Assembly: GCA_015056885.1 (NCBI GenBank)
Contig: SVFL01000017.1
Coordinates: forward strand, 1 to 54,385
DNA length: 54,385 nt
Origin: Lachnospiraceae bacterium
Lineage (GTDB): Bacteria; Bacillota; Clostridia; Lachnospirales; Lachnospiraceae
Direction of reading: 5' to 3'
Shown: positions 8,351-15,662 of the stretch, piece by piece
How the letters are laid out: each line of letters begins with the position of its first letter
Position numbering within the stretch: position 1 is the stretch's first letter
The notes under the pieces: model-generated
The model's input: only the letters and a program-made list of their open reading frames with translations
Databases searched by the model: none
What the model was told of the DNA's origin: nothing
Program-made: the position numbers and the translations under genes

Positions 8351-10036
8351 TTATTCTCCAAAGTATTTTTCTATTATTTCTATTAATCCGTCTTCGTTAT
8401 TGGTTTTCTTGGTAACAATGTGAGCAGCTTCTTTTACTGCATCCGTGGCGTTTGCCATGGCAATGCCTGTACCTGCCGCAGCCAGCATGGATAGGTCATT
8501 TTCCGCGTCTCCTGATGCAAAGGTGTGAGAGAGGGGCGCATGCAGGTGGTCTGCGATAAAGCGCAGTGCATTTCCCTTGCCGGCCTCGGCAGGCAGAATC
8601 TCCAGATACTGATCATTTGAGAAAATCATCTGGATTCTGTCACCGCAATATTCCAGTAGGCTTTCTCTGAAATCTTCCAATACAGAGCGGTCTGTCAGAT
8701 GGATGGATTGTAATTTAAAGCAGCCGTCAGGAAGATAAGCGGCAATATCATCCACACAAATCAGTGGCAGATGGATGCGGCTGGTGTAGAATTCCAGTTC
8801 TGCATTCATTCCATGGCATACGATTTCCCGTGCAGTATAGCCGTGAATGTGTAAGCCTCTTTCTTCGGCCTTTGCAACAATATAAGCAATGTCTTTCTGA
8901 CTGATGCGGCATTCTAAAAGATTCACATCTTTGTCGCAGTCATAGACCAAAGCACCGTTGTTGGACAGAATCAGCATGTTAGGGTAATTTATCTGTTCTT
9001 TGTCCCTGACTTCTAATATACTGGGAAGAGGTCTGCCGGAGGAGAGTATCAGGTGATGCCCTGCAGCAGTCATCTGGTCCAAGGCAGCGCGCATAGTAGG
9101 ACTGATGGTACAGTCGCTTAAGAGCAATGTGCCGTCCATATCCGTAAACAAAAGATTTTTTCTGGTAGCGCGAATATCTTCCAGAATAAAGTCAGGCACA
9201 TTTAAGTTGCCATAGCCTGTGCCCAAATCCAAATCAGGTTTGTTGCTGCCATGAAAATCCGAACCACCACTAATTAATAAATTATATTTGGAGGCAAGAG
9301 AGCGGATTTGTCTCTCGTCCGCCGCAGTATAAGTGCTGTAAAGAGACTCGATGCCCATAAGGCCTGCTGCTTTTAATTCTCCAACAACAGAGTCAAGCTT
9401 GGCAGTGCCCATACCATAGAGAATGGGGTGAGCCAGTACCGGGATACCGTCTGCCTGTAAAATCAGTTCCACAGCCTGAGCCGGAGTAACTTTTTCACGG
9501 GGAATATAATAGGGGCAGTGGTCGCCGATATAGCGGTCAAAGGCTTCTTTCATACTCTTGATATAGCCATTTTTCAGCATATATTTGGCATAATGTGCAC
9601 GCGTAATTACCGAATTAGGGAATTCTTTCTGCAAAGCCTCATAAGTGATATTCATTCCGGCTTCTTGCAATCGTTTACACATCTTTTCATTTCTCAGATC
9701 TCTGGACTCCACAAATTGTTTTAAATAGTCGCAAAATGCTGCATTTTTATAGTCAATGAAAAGTCCGACTATATGGATATCCCGTCCTTCGTGCTCGGAA
9801 GAAAGTTCGATTCCGGGGATAATTTCGGGAACAGATTCAGCTAATTCGGGATTTCCGTTTTCAAGATATTCTCTGCGCAGCTTTTGGGCATAAGAAATAG
9901 CCTCCTCCAAGCCGTCCACAGAGTCATGGTCGGTCAGGGCGAAGGCTTTTAAATTTTTTTTAATTGCGTAATCCACAAGCTCCGAGGGAGAATAGGTCCC
10001 ATCGGAGCGAGTGGAATGAACATGCAAATCAATCAT
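8351..10036 (-). CDS. Fused PHP-domain phosphoesterase and Cof-type HAD phosphatase
   Basis: 561-aa cytoplasmic fusion. Residues 1-290 are a TrpH/YciV-like PHP domain: metal ligands in HVHSTRSDGT (5-14), DHDS (36-39), E77 (IPGIELSS), H203 (LAHP) and SDFHG (259-263). Members are 5'-3' exonucleases or nucleoside 3',5'-bisphosphate phosphatases. Residues 293-561 are a Cof/YidA-type HAD-IIB phosphatase: motif I FTDMDGTLL (D299, D301), motif II LSSGRP (331-336), motif IV GDAENDLSML (509-518). All motifs in both halves look intact. The join falls where a separate HAD gene would be expected to start (KNLLFTDMDG). The gene starts 3 bp after the ABC-F gene ends, so both form one operon. It could be a true bifunctional phosphatase or two genes joined by loss of a stop. 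Confidence 0.88.
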   Translation of the reverse strand: MIDLHVHSTRSDGTYSPSELVDYAIKKNLKAFALTDHDSVDGLEEAISYAQKLRREYLENGNPELAESVPEIIPGIELSSEHEGRDIHIVGLFIDYKNAAFCDYLKQFVESRDLRNEKMCKRLQEAGMNITYEALQKEFPNSVITRAHYAKYMLKNGYIKSMKEAFDRYIGDHCPYYIPREKVTPAQAVELILQADGIPVLAHPILYGMGTAKLDSVVGELKAAGLMGIESLYSTYTAADERQIRSLASKYNLLISGGSDFHGSNKPDLDLGTGYGNLNVPDFILEDIRATRKNLLFTDMDGTLLLSDCTISPTMRAALDQMTAAGHHLILSSGRPLPSILEVRDKEQINYPNMLILSNNGALVYDCDKDVNLLECRISQKDIAYIVAKAEERGLHIHGYTAREIVCHGMNAELEFYTSRIHLPLICVDDIAAYLPDGCFKLQSIHLTDRSVLEDFRESLLEYCGDRIQMIFSNDQYLEILPAEAGKGNALRFIADHLHAPLSHTFASGDAENDLSMLAAAGTGIAMANATDAVKEAAHIVTKKTNNEDGLIEIIEKYFGE

Positions 10037-10038
10037 GA

Positions 10039-11676
10039 TTAATCCTCATCATCCTCTTTGTTAGCAGTGAACACAGTACGCTTTCTAGCCATTTCATCGC
10101 TTGCAAGGTACTCATCATAGGTAGTAATCTTGTCGATGATGCTACCATTAGGAAGAATCTCGATAATACGGTTAGCAGTAGTCTGTACAAACTGATGGTC
10201 GTGACAGGAGAACAGTGCGACACCGGGGAACTTAATCAGTCCGTTATTCAGTGCAGTGATGGACTCCATGTCCAGATGGTTGGTAGGCTCGTCTAAAACC
10301 AGACAGTTAGCGCCGCTAATCATCATCTTGGACAAAAGACAACGAACCTTCTCACCACCGGAGAGAACCTTAACTTTCTTGACACCGTCTTCACCTGCGA
10401 AAAGCATACGTCCAAGGAAACCACGCACATAGGTAGCATCCTTAACAGGAGAGTAGCCGGTGAGCCAGTCAGCAATAGTCATATCATTGTCAAATTCTGC
10501 GGTATTATCCTTGGGAAAGTATGCCTGGGAAGTGGTTACACCCCACTTGTAGCTTCCCTCATCGGGCTCCATTTCACCGGTAAGAATCTGGAACAGAGTG
10601 GTCTTGGCAATTTCGTTGCTTCCAACAAATGCAATCTTGTCATCATGACCCATTACAAAGGAAATGTTGTCCAGAACCTTTTCGCCGTTGATGGTCTTGG
10701 AGAGGTTTTCAACAGCGAGAACCTCATTACCGATTTCGCGGTCAGGTCTGAAGTCAATGTAAGGATATTTTCTGGAGGAAGGTTTAATTTCATCCAGTTC
10801 AATTTTCTCAAGGGCACGCTTTCTGGAAGTTGCCTGCTTGGATTTGGAAGCATTAGCGGAGAAACGGGAGATGAACTCCTGCAACTCTTTAATTTTTTCT
10901 TCTTTCTTCTTGTTTGCTTCCTTCATCTGCTTAATAAGCAGCTGGCTGGACTCGTACCAGAAGTCGTAGTTGCCGGCATAGAGCTGAATCTTGCCATAGT
11001 CAATATCTGCAATATGTGTACAAACTTTATTCAGGAAATAACGGTCATGGCTGACAACGATAACGGTATTTTCGAAATCAATCAAAAACTCCTCAAGCCA
11101 TGCAATTGCATCCAAATCCAAATGGTTGGTAGGCTCGTCGAGAAGCAGAATGTCAGGGTTACCAAACAAAGCTTTCGCAAGCAAAACCTTTACCTTAATA
11201 GGGCTTTCCAAATCGCCCATGGTTGCATAATGGTACTCGGTATCAATACCAAGACCATTTAAGAGCATGGCAGCATTGGACTCAGCTTCCCAACCGTCCA
11301 TCTCGGCAAATTCTGCCTCCAACTCACTTGCGCGGATACCGTCCTCGTCAGAGAAGTCTTCCTTTGCATAAATAGCATCTTTTTCTTTCATGATTTCAAA
11401 AAGACGCTGATTACCCATGATAACAGTGTCCATAACAACACAATCATCATACTTGAAGTGGTCCTGCTCCAATACAGAGAGACGCTGACCGGGAGTGATA
11501 ACCACATCACCGCTGGTGGTGTCCAGCTTGCCGGAGAGAATCTTTAAGAAAGTGGACTTGCCGGCGCCGTTTGCACCGATTAGACCATAACAGTTACCCT
11601 CTGTAAATTTGATATTTACATCTTCAAATAATGCCTTTTTGCCGATACGTAAGGTTACATTGTTTGCACTAATCAT
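10039..11676 (-). CDS. ABC-F family ATPase (YbiT/YkpA-like)
   Basis: 545-aa soluble protein with two ABC domains and no membrane segments, of the ABC-F class that acts on ribosomes (translation factors and antibiotic-resistance proteins). Domain 1: Walker A GANGAGKST (34-42), Walker B/D-loop LLLDEPTNHLD (177-187), switch VVSHDRYFLN. A charged linker (240-300) follows. Domain 2: a Walker A-like GSNEIAKTT (352-360) that lacks the usual middle glycine, signature LSGGE (438-442), CLVLDEPTNHLD (458-469). The ordinary signature of domain 1 is replaced by GDLESPIKVKVL (154-165), as is usual for the YbiT/YkpA branch. Length fits the branch. A TTGAAA/TATAAT promoter lies upstream. Not clearly a resistance factor. 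Confidence 0.9.
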   Translation of the reverse strand: MISANNVTLRIGKKALFEDVNIKFTEGNCYGLIGANGAGKSTFLKILSGKLDTTSGDVVITPGQRLSVLEQDHFKYDDCVVMDTVIMGNQRLFEIMKEKDAIYAKEDFSDEDGIRASELEAEFAEMDGWEAESNAAMLLNGLGIDTEYHYATMGDLESPIKVKVLLAKALFGNPDILLLDEPTNHLDLDAIAWLEEFLIDFENTVIVVSHDRYFLNKVCTHIADIDYGKIQLYAGNYDFWYESSQLLIKQMKEANKKKEEKIKELQEFISRFSANASKSKQATSRKRALEKIELDEIKPSSRKYPYIDFRPDREIGNEVLAVENLSKTINGEKVLDNISFVMGHDDKIAFVGSNEIAKTTLFQILTGEMEPDEGSYKWGVTTSQAYFPKDNTAEFDNDMTIADWLTGYSPVKDATYVRGFLGRMLFAGEDGVKKVKVLSGGEKVRCLLSKMMISGANCLVLDEPTNHLDMESITALNNGLIKFPGVALFSCHDHQFVQTTANRIIEILPNGSIIDKITTYDEYLASDEMARKRTVFTANKEDDED

Positions 11677-11735
11677 TTTACTAAATCCTTTACTTTAATC
11701 TTTCTATATTTATGTGTTTTAACGCTACTCTACCT

Positions 11736-11763
11736 ATTATACATAAAAAACAGGCTTTTTCAA
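11736..11763 (-). promoter_or_regulatory. Promoter of the ABC-F / PHP-HAD operon
   Basis: On the minus strand TTGAAA (11763-11758), 16 bp, TATAAT (11741-11736), about 60 bp before the ATG at 11676. Confidence 0.65.
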
Positions 11764-11791
11764 GAAAAATTGTTATTATGTGGTATGGAAC

Positions 11792-11820
11792 TTGCCTGCG
11801 GGGAAAAATAAGTCTATAAT
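11792..11820 (+). promoter_or_regulatory. Promoter of the glycerophosphodiesterase gene
   Basis: TTGCCT (11792-11797), 17 bp, TATAAT (11815-11820), about 55 bp before the start; divergent from the ABC-F promoter. Confidence 0.6.
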
Positions 11821-11876
11821 GATTTCGAAAGTTTTGAGATTTTTGAAGTGAGGAAATAGAGGGTGAGAGGCAGTAT

Positions 11877-12689
11877 ATGATTAATGCAGTAATAATTACG
11901 GTTGTGCTTATGCCGCTTTTGTATTTGTTTTTGATTGCACCACGGATGATAAACAAGCCGGATATGGAAAGGTTTTATGAATATTATTATGCACACAGAG
12001 GGTTGCATGATAATGCCACAGAGGCGCCGGAAAATTCCATGGCTGCCTTCAAAAAGGCGGTGGAAGCAGGATATGGCATGGAGCTGGATGTACAGTTGAC
12101 CAAGGATAGAGTTCCGGTGGTGTTTCATGATGATACCCTGGAGCGTATGTGCGGGAAGGCCGGCAAGGTATCGGATTATACTTATGAGGAATTGCAGGCA
12201 TTTTATTTAGGCAAATCAAGGGAGCAGATACCTAAATTGGAAGATGTGCTTCAGTTGGTGGACGGTCGGACTCCGTTGATAGTGGAGCTTAAGATAAAGA
12301 CAGCGGATTTGTCCTTGTGCCCTGTAGTGGACAAACTACTTTCGGATTATAAGGGGCTGTATTGTATAGAAACCTTTCATCCTTTCGGACTTTGGTGGTA
12401 TCGTATCCATCGAAGAGAAGTAATCAGGGGACAGCTTTCGAATGCATTTATGAGAGAAAATGAATACGATGGAGCCTTTTATTATATTTTGCAAAGTCTG
12501 CTGTTGAATTTTATCGGGAGACCGGATTTTATAGCATATAATCATTTGTATTCAGATGTATTGTCAAGGCGTATCTGTTGTAAATGGTTGGGGGCGGTGT
12601 CCGTGGGCTGGACCATTAAAAGTAAGGAAGAGTTGGAGCGGGCAAGGAAAGATTTTGACTTGTATATATTTGAAGGATTTTTGATTTAA
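11877..12689 (+). CDS. Membrane-anchored glycerophosphodiester phosphodiesterase
   Basis: 270-aa GDPD-family enzyme expected to split glycerophosphodiesters into glycerol-3-phosphate and an alcohol. One hydrophobic segment (3-21) anchors it; the catalytic barrel follows with family motif HRG (H40-G42), E52 in APENSM, the metal pair E69/D71 in MELDVQL and H84 in VFHDDTLER. Later landmarks are VELKIK (substrate strand) and VGWTI near the C-terminus. It stands alone between a divergent operon and the agr-like regulators, with its own promoter. The residues of the active site look complete. Substrate (phospholipid headgroups or teichoic acid) is not determined. Confidence 0.88.
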   Translation: MINAVIITVVLMPLLYLFLIAPRMINKPDMERFYEYYYAHRGLHDNATEAPENSMAAFKKAVEAGYGMELDVQLTKDRVPVVFHDDTLERMCGKAGKVSDYTYEELQAFYLGKSREQIPKLEDVLQLVDGRTPLIVELKIKTADLSLCPVVDKLLSDYKGLYCIETFHPFGLWWYRIHRREVIRGQLSNAFMRENEYDGAFYYILQSLLLNFIGRPDFIAYNHLYSDVLSRRICCKWLGAVSVGWTIKSKEELERARKDFDLYIFEGFLI

Positions 12690-12730
12690 AAATTAGCATT
12701 GATTGAGGAACATAGAGGAGTGAATCTTAG

Positions 12731-13456
12731 ATGTTTAGAATAGCCATTTGTGATGATGAACAGTATTTCCGAGAGCAGATAACAGAGATGTTGCAACAAT
12801 ATATGAAGGAAAAAGGCATATACTATGAAATACATTCATTCAGGTCAGGAAGAGAATTATTGGAACTAGGGATTGAGTTGAATCAGTATCAGATTATTTT
12901 CTTGGATATTAATATGGATGAGATTGATGGTCTTTTGACGGCACAGAAAATTCGGGAGCATAATAAGGAAATATTTATTGTATTTGTTACTGCTTTTGTC
13001 AATTACAGTATTGATGGGTATAAAGTCGATGCGATTCGGTTTCTATTAAAAAGCAACAAAAATATGCAGGAACATATAACAGAATGTATGGATGCAATTC
13101 ATCAAAAAATGCAATATGAGGTGGCGAGGAAGGAATTTGTTTTTTGTGAAGGAAAGCGGAAAATATCCTTAGATCAGATTCTTTATGTAGAAAGTAAATT
13201 ACACAAGTTAGAACTCCATATTATGGAGGAAGAAATGGTTGTTCGTACCATGTATGATACATTAAATAATTTGGAAGCGTATGTGGGAAATAGACAGTTT
13301 TTACGATGTCATCAGAGCTTTTTGGTTAATATGAAATACATAAAATCCGTTTGTCGCTACGAAGTGGTTTTGTATAACAATAAAAAGTTGCCGATACCAA
13401 AGGCTAAGTTTAAAGAGATATATGACGCTTATGTGGTATATAAAGGGGAAATATGA
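12731..13456 (+). CDS. AgrA-like response regulator (REC-LytTR)
   Basis: 241-aa cytoplasmic transcription regulator. Receiver domain 1-120: acidic pocket in ICDDE (7-11), phospho-acceptor D59 in FLDINM, conserved Thr in FVTAF. LytTR DNA-binding domain about 135-238, with the ISLDQILYVES strand and the FLRCHQSFLVNMKYI segment typical of AgrA/VirR/LytR. It overlaps the kinase gene by 4 bp (ATGA), so the two are co-translated. Together with the AgrB/AgrD genes downstream this should be the response regulator of a peptide quorum-sensing circuit. One oddity: the usual lysine of the receiver (K before the last strand) appears within LLKSNKN. Start ATG at 12731 follows GAGGAG with a slightly long spacing. 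Confidence 0.9.
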   Translation: MFRIAICDDEQYFREQITEMLQQYMKEKGIYYEIHSFRSGRELLELGIELNQYQIIFLDINMDEIDGLLTAQKIREHNKEIFIVFVTAFVNYSIDGYKVDAIRFLLKSNKNMQEHITECMDAIHQKMQYEVARKEFVFCEGKRKISLDQILYVESKLHKLELHIMEEEMVVRTMYDTLNNLEAYVGNRQFLRCHQSFLVNMKYIKSVCRYEVVLYNNKKLPIPKAKFKEIYDAYVVYKGEI

Positions 13457-14763
13457 TGGTTGACTATGTGGAGAGTTTTTTAATTGTAGTTCTGGAGATG
13501 TTGTGTTGCAGGATTTTTTATGAAATTTTTGCAGAAAAGAGCGCTGTTGGAAATAAGATAAAAGATTTTTTATCTTTAAGTTTATTGATTTTCATTCCGT
13601 TTTTTTCATCTGTTCTGCTTAAGGATTATCTTGTATTCAAAATGATTGTATTGGTGATAGAAGTATCTGTAATCATGCGTTTGACGTATGATTTAACCTA
13701 TATAAAATCCTTAATATTGACGTTGTTGTACGATGGCCTCCTTTATATTGTTGATTTTGGGTGTTATTTGTTAAGCAGAACAATATTTAAGTCAATTGAT
13801 GGAATTGATGATATGAATTCCCTGATGGGTGTTTTGTTAATTTTAGCCGGTAAGACAATTTTATTTCTGGTAATCATGATTGTGAAAAAGGGAGTAGGAA
13901 ACTATACAAAAGCACAGCTTAAGGATAATGTATGGTTAAGAATCATTATTTTTCCAATATTTACGTTATGTATGACATCTGCGATGATTCTTATATTAGG
14001 AAAACCGGAAATGTATAATAATAATTTTCTATTTTTTATTATTGCATTTGGGCTTTCAGCAATGAATATTTTTGTGTTTTACTTGATAAATGATATCTTA
14101 AAGGGTGAAGCGAGAATACGCGAGGAACAAATATTCAGATTACAAATGGAAAACCAAACAAAAATGTATTATTCCATTTCAGAGAATCTTGACAAACAAC
14201 GTCAGAAATCTCATGAATACAAAAATAAAATTCTGTGTATAGAATCATTAATACAGAAACAAAAATATGAAGACTTAAAAATATATCTGGGAAATATATG
14301 TGATGAATTACAACATGAACAGGACATTATTCAAACGAATCATGTAATAGTCGATGCCATTTTGAACACAAAACACAGTGAAATGGTGGAGAAGAATATT
14401 GTATTTGTGTTTAAGATAAATGATTTGAGCAACATTAAGCTTTCGGATGAAGACATTGTTGTGCTTTTATCAAACCTTTTAAACAATGCGATAGAGGCAT
14501 GTGAAAAATGTGAGAGTAAAAAGCAGATAAAGCTAAAATTTGTTTCAGAGAATGATGGAATTGTAATTTCTGTTAGAAATACATATGAAGGCTCTTTGAC
14601 TATAGAGGATGGCAAATTTCAAACGACTAAGGCCGAACCGGACAATCATGGAATTGGAATAAAAAATGTAATTAATGTTGTTCAAAAAAATGGAGGGTCT
14701 TATGTAATAAGACCAAATGAAGAAGAATTTTTCTTTTCGATTATAATACCAAATACGGAATAA
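13453..14763 (+). CDS. AgrC-like sensor histidine kinase (GHKL)
   Basis: 436-aa polytopic membrane kinase. Residues 1-215 form about six hydrophobic segments, the typical peptide-sensing part of AgrC-like kinases. A coiled segment (218-250) leads to the histidine motif SHEYKNKI with probable phospho-acceptor H254. The GHKL-type ATPase follows, with N-box NLLNNAIEACEKC, and G-box GIGIKNV. No other sensor domain is present. The gene overlaps the response regulator gene and is followed after 1 bp by a hairpin terminator, so this pair is transcribed as a unit separate from agrBD. The likely ligand is the cyclic peptide encoded at 15499-15660 (inference from neighbourhood). Confidence 0.9.
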   Translation: MMVDYVESFLIVVLEMLCCRIFYEIFAEKSAVGNKIKDFLSLSLLIFIPFFSSVLLKDYLVFKMIVLVIEVSVIMRLTYDLTYIKSLILTLLYDGLLYIVDFGCYLLSRTIFKSIDGIDDMNSLMGVLLILAGKTILFLVIMIVKKGVGNYTKAQLKDNVWLRIIIFPIFTLCMTSAMILILGKPEMYNNNFLFFIIAFGLSAMNIFVFYLINDILKGEARIREEQIFRLQMENQTKMYYSISENLDKQRQKSHEYKNKILCIESLIQKQKYEDLKIYLGNICDELQHEQDIIQTNHVIVDAILNTKHSEMVEKNIVFVFKINDLSNIKLSDEDIVVLLSNLLNNAIEACEKCESKKQIKLKFVSENDGIVISVRNTYEGSLTIEDGKFQTTKAEPDNHGIGIKNVINVVQKNGGSYVIRPNEEEFFFSIIIPNTE

Positions 14764-14764
14764 A

Positions 14765-14797
14765 AGGCTTGCGATTAAGTTCGCAGGTCTTTTTTTG
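14765..14797 (+). terminator. Terminator between the kinase and agrB
   Basis: AGGCTTGCGA (14765-14774) pairs with TCGCAGGTCT (14781-14790), one mismatch and one G-U, followed by seven T. It separates the regulator pair from agrBD. Confidence 0.75.
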
Positions 14798-14823
14798 TAG
14801 CAATATCAGAGTGTTAGAAGTAC

Positions 14824-14849
14824 GAATTCTGCTTTTAAGGGCAGAATTC
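14824..14849 (+). promoter_or_regulatory. Perfect 9-bp dyad upstream of agrB
   Basis: GAATTCTGC (14824-14832) and GCAGAATTC (14841-14849) around an 8-bp spacer, in the 125 bp between the kinase terminator and the agrB ribosome binding site. It may be a regulator site for the agrBD-lipase transcript. It does not match the tandem LytTR consensus known for AgrA, so the binding protein is open. Confidence 0.4.
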
Positions 14850-14921
14850 TGCAATGAATATGGTGCTTGTTTATTATTCTGTTATCCTAAAGATGTAAAA
14901 CAAGAAGGGGGGATAATTATT

Positions 14922-15512
14922 ATTGATAGACTGGCATTAGGTATTGCGCAACAAATGATTCAAGAGGAGGTGATTAGTGCGGGAGAAAAAGATGATTACG
15001 TGTATGTTATTACTATGTATATAGAAAAAGCAATTAGCATAAGTAGCATAATTATCATGAGTATTATGGTTGGGCAATTGATTCCATCTTTTTGTTTTTT
15101 GGTTTGTTTTTGGGAATTGAGAAAAAGAACGGGGGGATATCATGCAAGAACATTTTGGGCTTGTTATATGGAAACTATGCTTGTATATATGGCTGTTGTG
15201 CGTATTGCAGATTTTTTTATCATACAGCCGGTGATTATGTATGGAAGCTTATTGGTAGCGTGTTGTGTTCTGGCAGGAATTGGAGCAATAAACCATCCTA
15301 ATATACATATGGAATTGCGGGAATTGGCGTTGGCGAAAAAATCTGCACGTATCACATTGACAATAGAGGTTGGTGTAATTCTAATGCTGCAAATAATAGG
15401 AAATACAAGGGTAATTGTAAGTTATATGATAACTGCGATTTTCTTGTGTGCACTATCAATATGTTTGGCAAAAATAATAGGACAGGAGGTGAAGATGCAT
15501 GAAGAAGATTAA
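14922..15512 (+). CDS. agrB: AgrB-like autoinducer-processing membrane peptidase
   Basis: About 196-aa integral membrane cysteine peptidase that should cut and cyclise the AgrD precursor. The motif RKRTGGYHARTFWAC carries the conserved Gly-Gly and a His and Cys seven residues apart, the spacing of the catalytic pair in known AgrB proteins. Four to six membrane segments surround it. Start choice is unusual: the only good Shine-Dalgarno (AAGGGGGG, 14906-14912) is followed in frame by ATA-ATT-ATT-ATT-GAT and no ATG, GTG or TTG. Homologues begin with Ile-Asp-Arg-Leu, so ATT at 14922 (or 14919) is proposed. A TTG at 14769 keeps the frame open but would run translation through the kinase terminator. 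It overlaps agrD by 14 bp. Membership is solid; the start is not. Confidence 0.82.
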   Translation: MDRLALGIAQQMIQEEVISAGEKDDYVYVITMYIEKAISISSIIIMSIMVGQLIPSFCFLVCFWELRKRTGGYHARTFWACYMETMLVYMAVVRIADFFIIQPVIMYGSLLVACCVLAGIGAINHPNIHMELRELALAKKSARITLTIEVGVILMLQIIGNTRVIVSYMITAIFLCALSICLAKIIGQEVKMHEED

Positions 15513-15660
15513 TAAAAATACGCTTGTTTTGCTTGAACGAATAGCACGTAAGGGGGTTGTGAAAACAGAGAATAGTTCATTTCCAACTTGTTTTGGATTT
15601 TTTCATCAACCGGTTAGACCAAAGAAAAAAGTAATATATAAAGAGACGTTGGAGGAGTAA
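15499..15660 (+). CDS. agrD: AgrD-like cyclic peptide autoinducer precursor, 53 aa
   Basis: Small gene nested at the end of agrB, with GGAGG 9 bp before its ATG. The product has an amphipathic, Lys/Leu-rich leader (1-20), then N-S-S-F-P-T-C31-F-G-F-F-H-Q-P, then a charged tail ending E-T-L-E-E. The layout Cys + four residues + H-Q-P matches clostridial AgrD peptides, such as the C. perfringens one where the five-residue ring lies directly before His-Gln-Pro. The predicted signal is a thiolactone between C31 and the carboxyl of F35, with some residues of N-S-S-F-P-T as a tail. AgrB next door should process it, and the AgrC-like kinase upstream should sense it. The ring limits are inference; the gene identity is well supported by sequence and position. 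Confidence 0.88.
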   Translation: MKKINKNTLVLLERIARKGVVKTENSSFPTCFGFFHQPVRPKKKVIYKETLEE

Positions 15661-15662
15661 AA

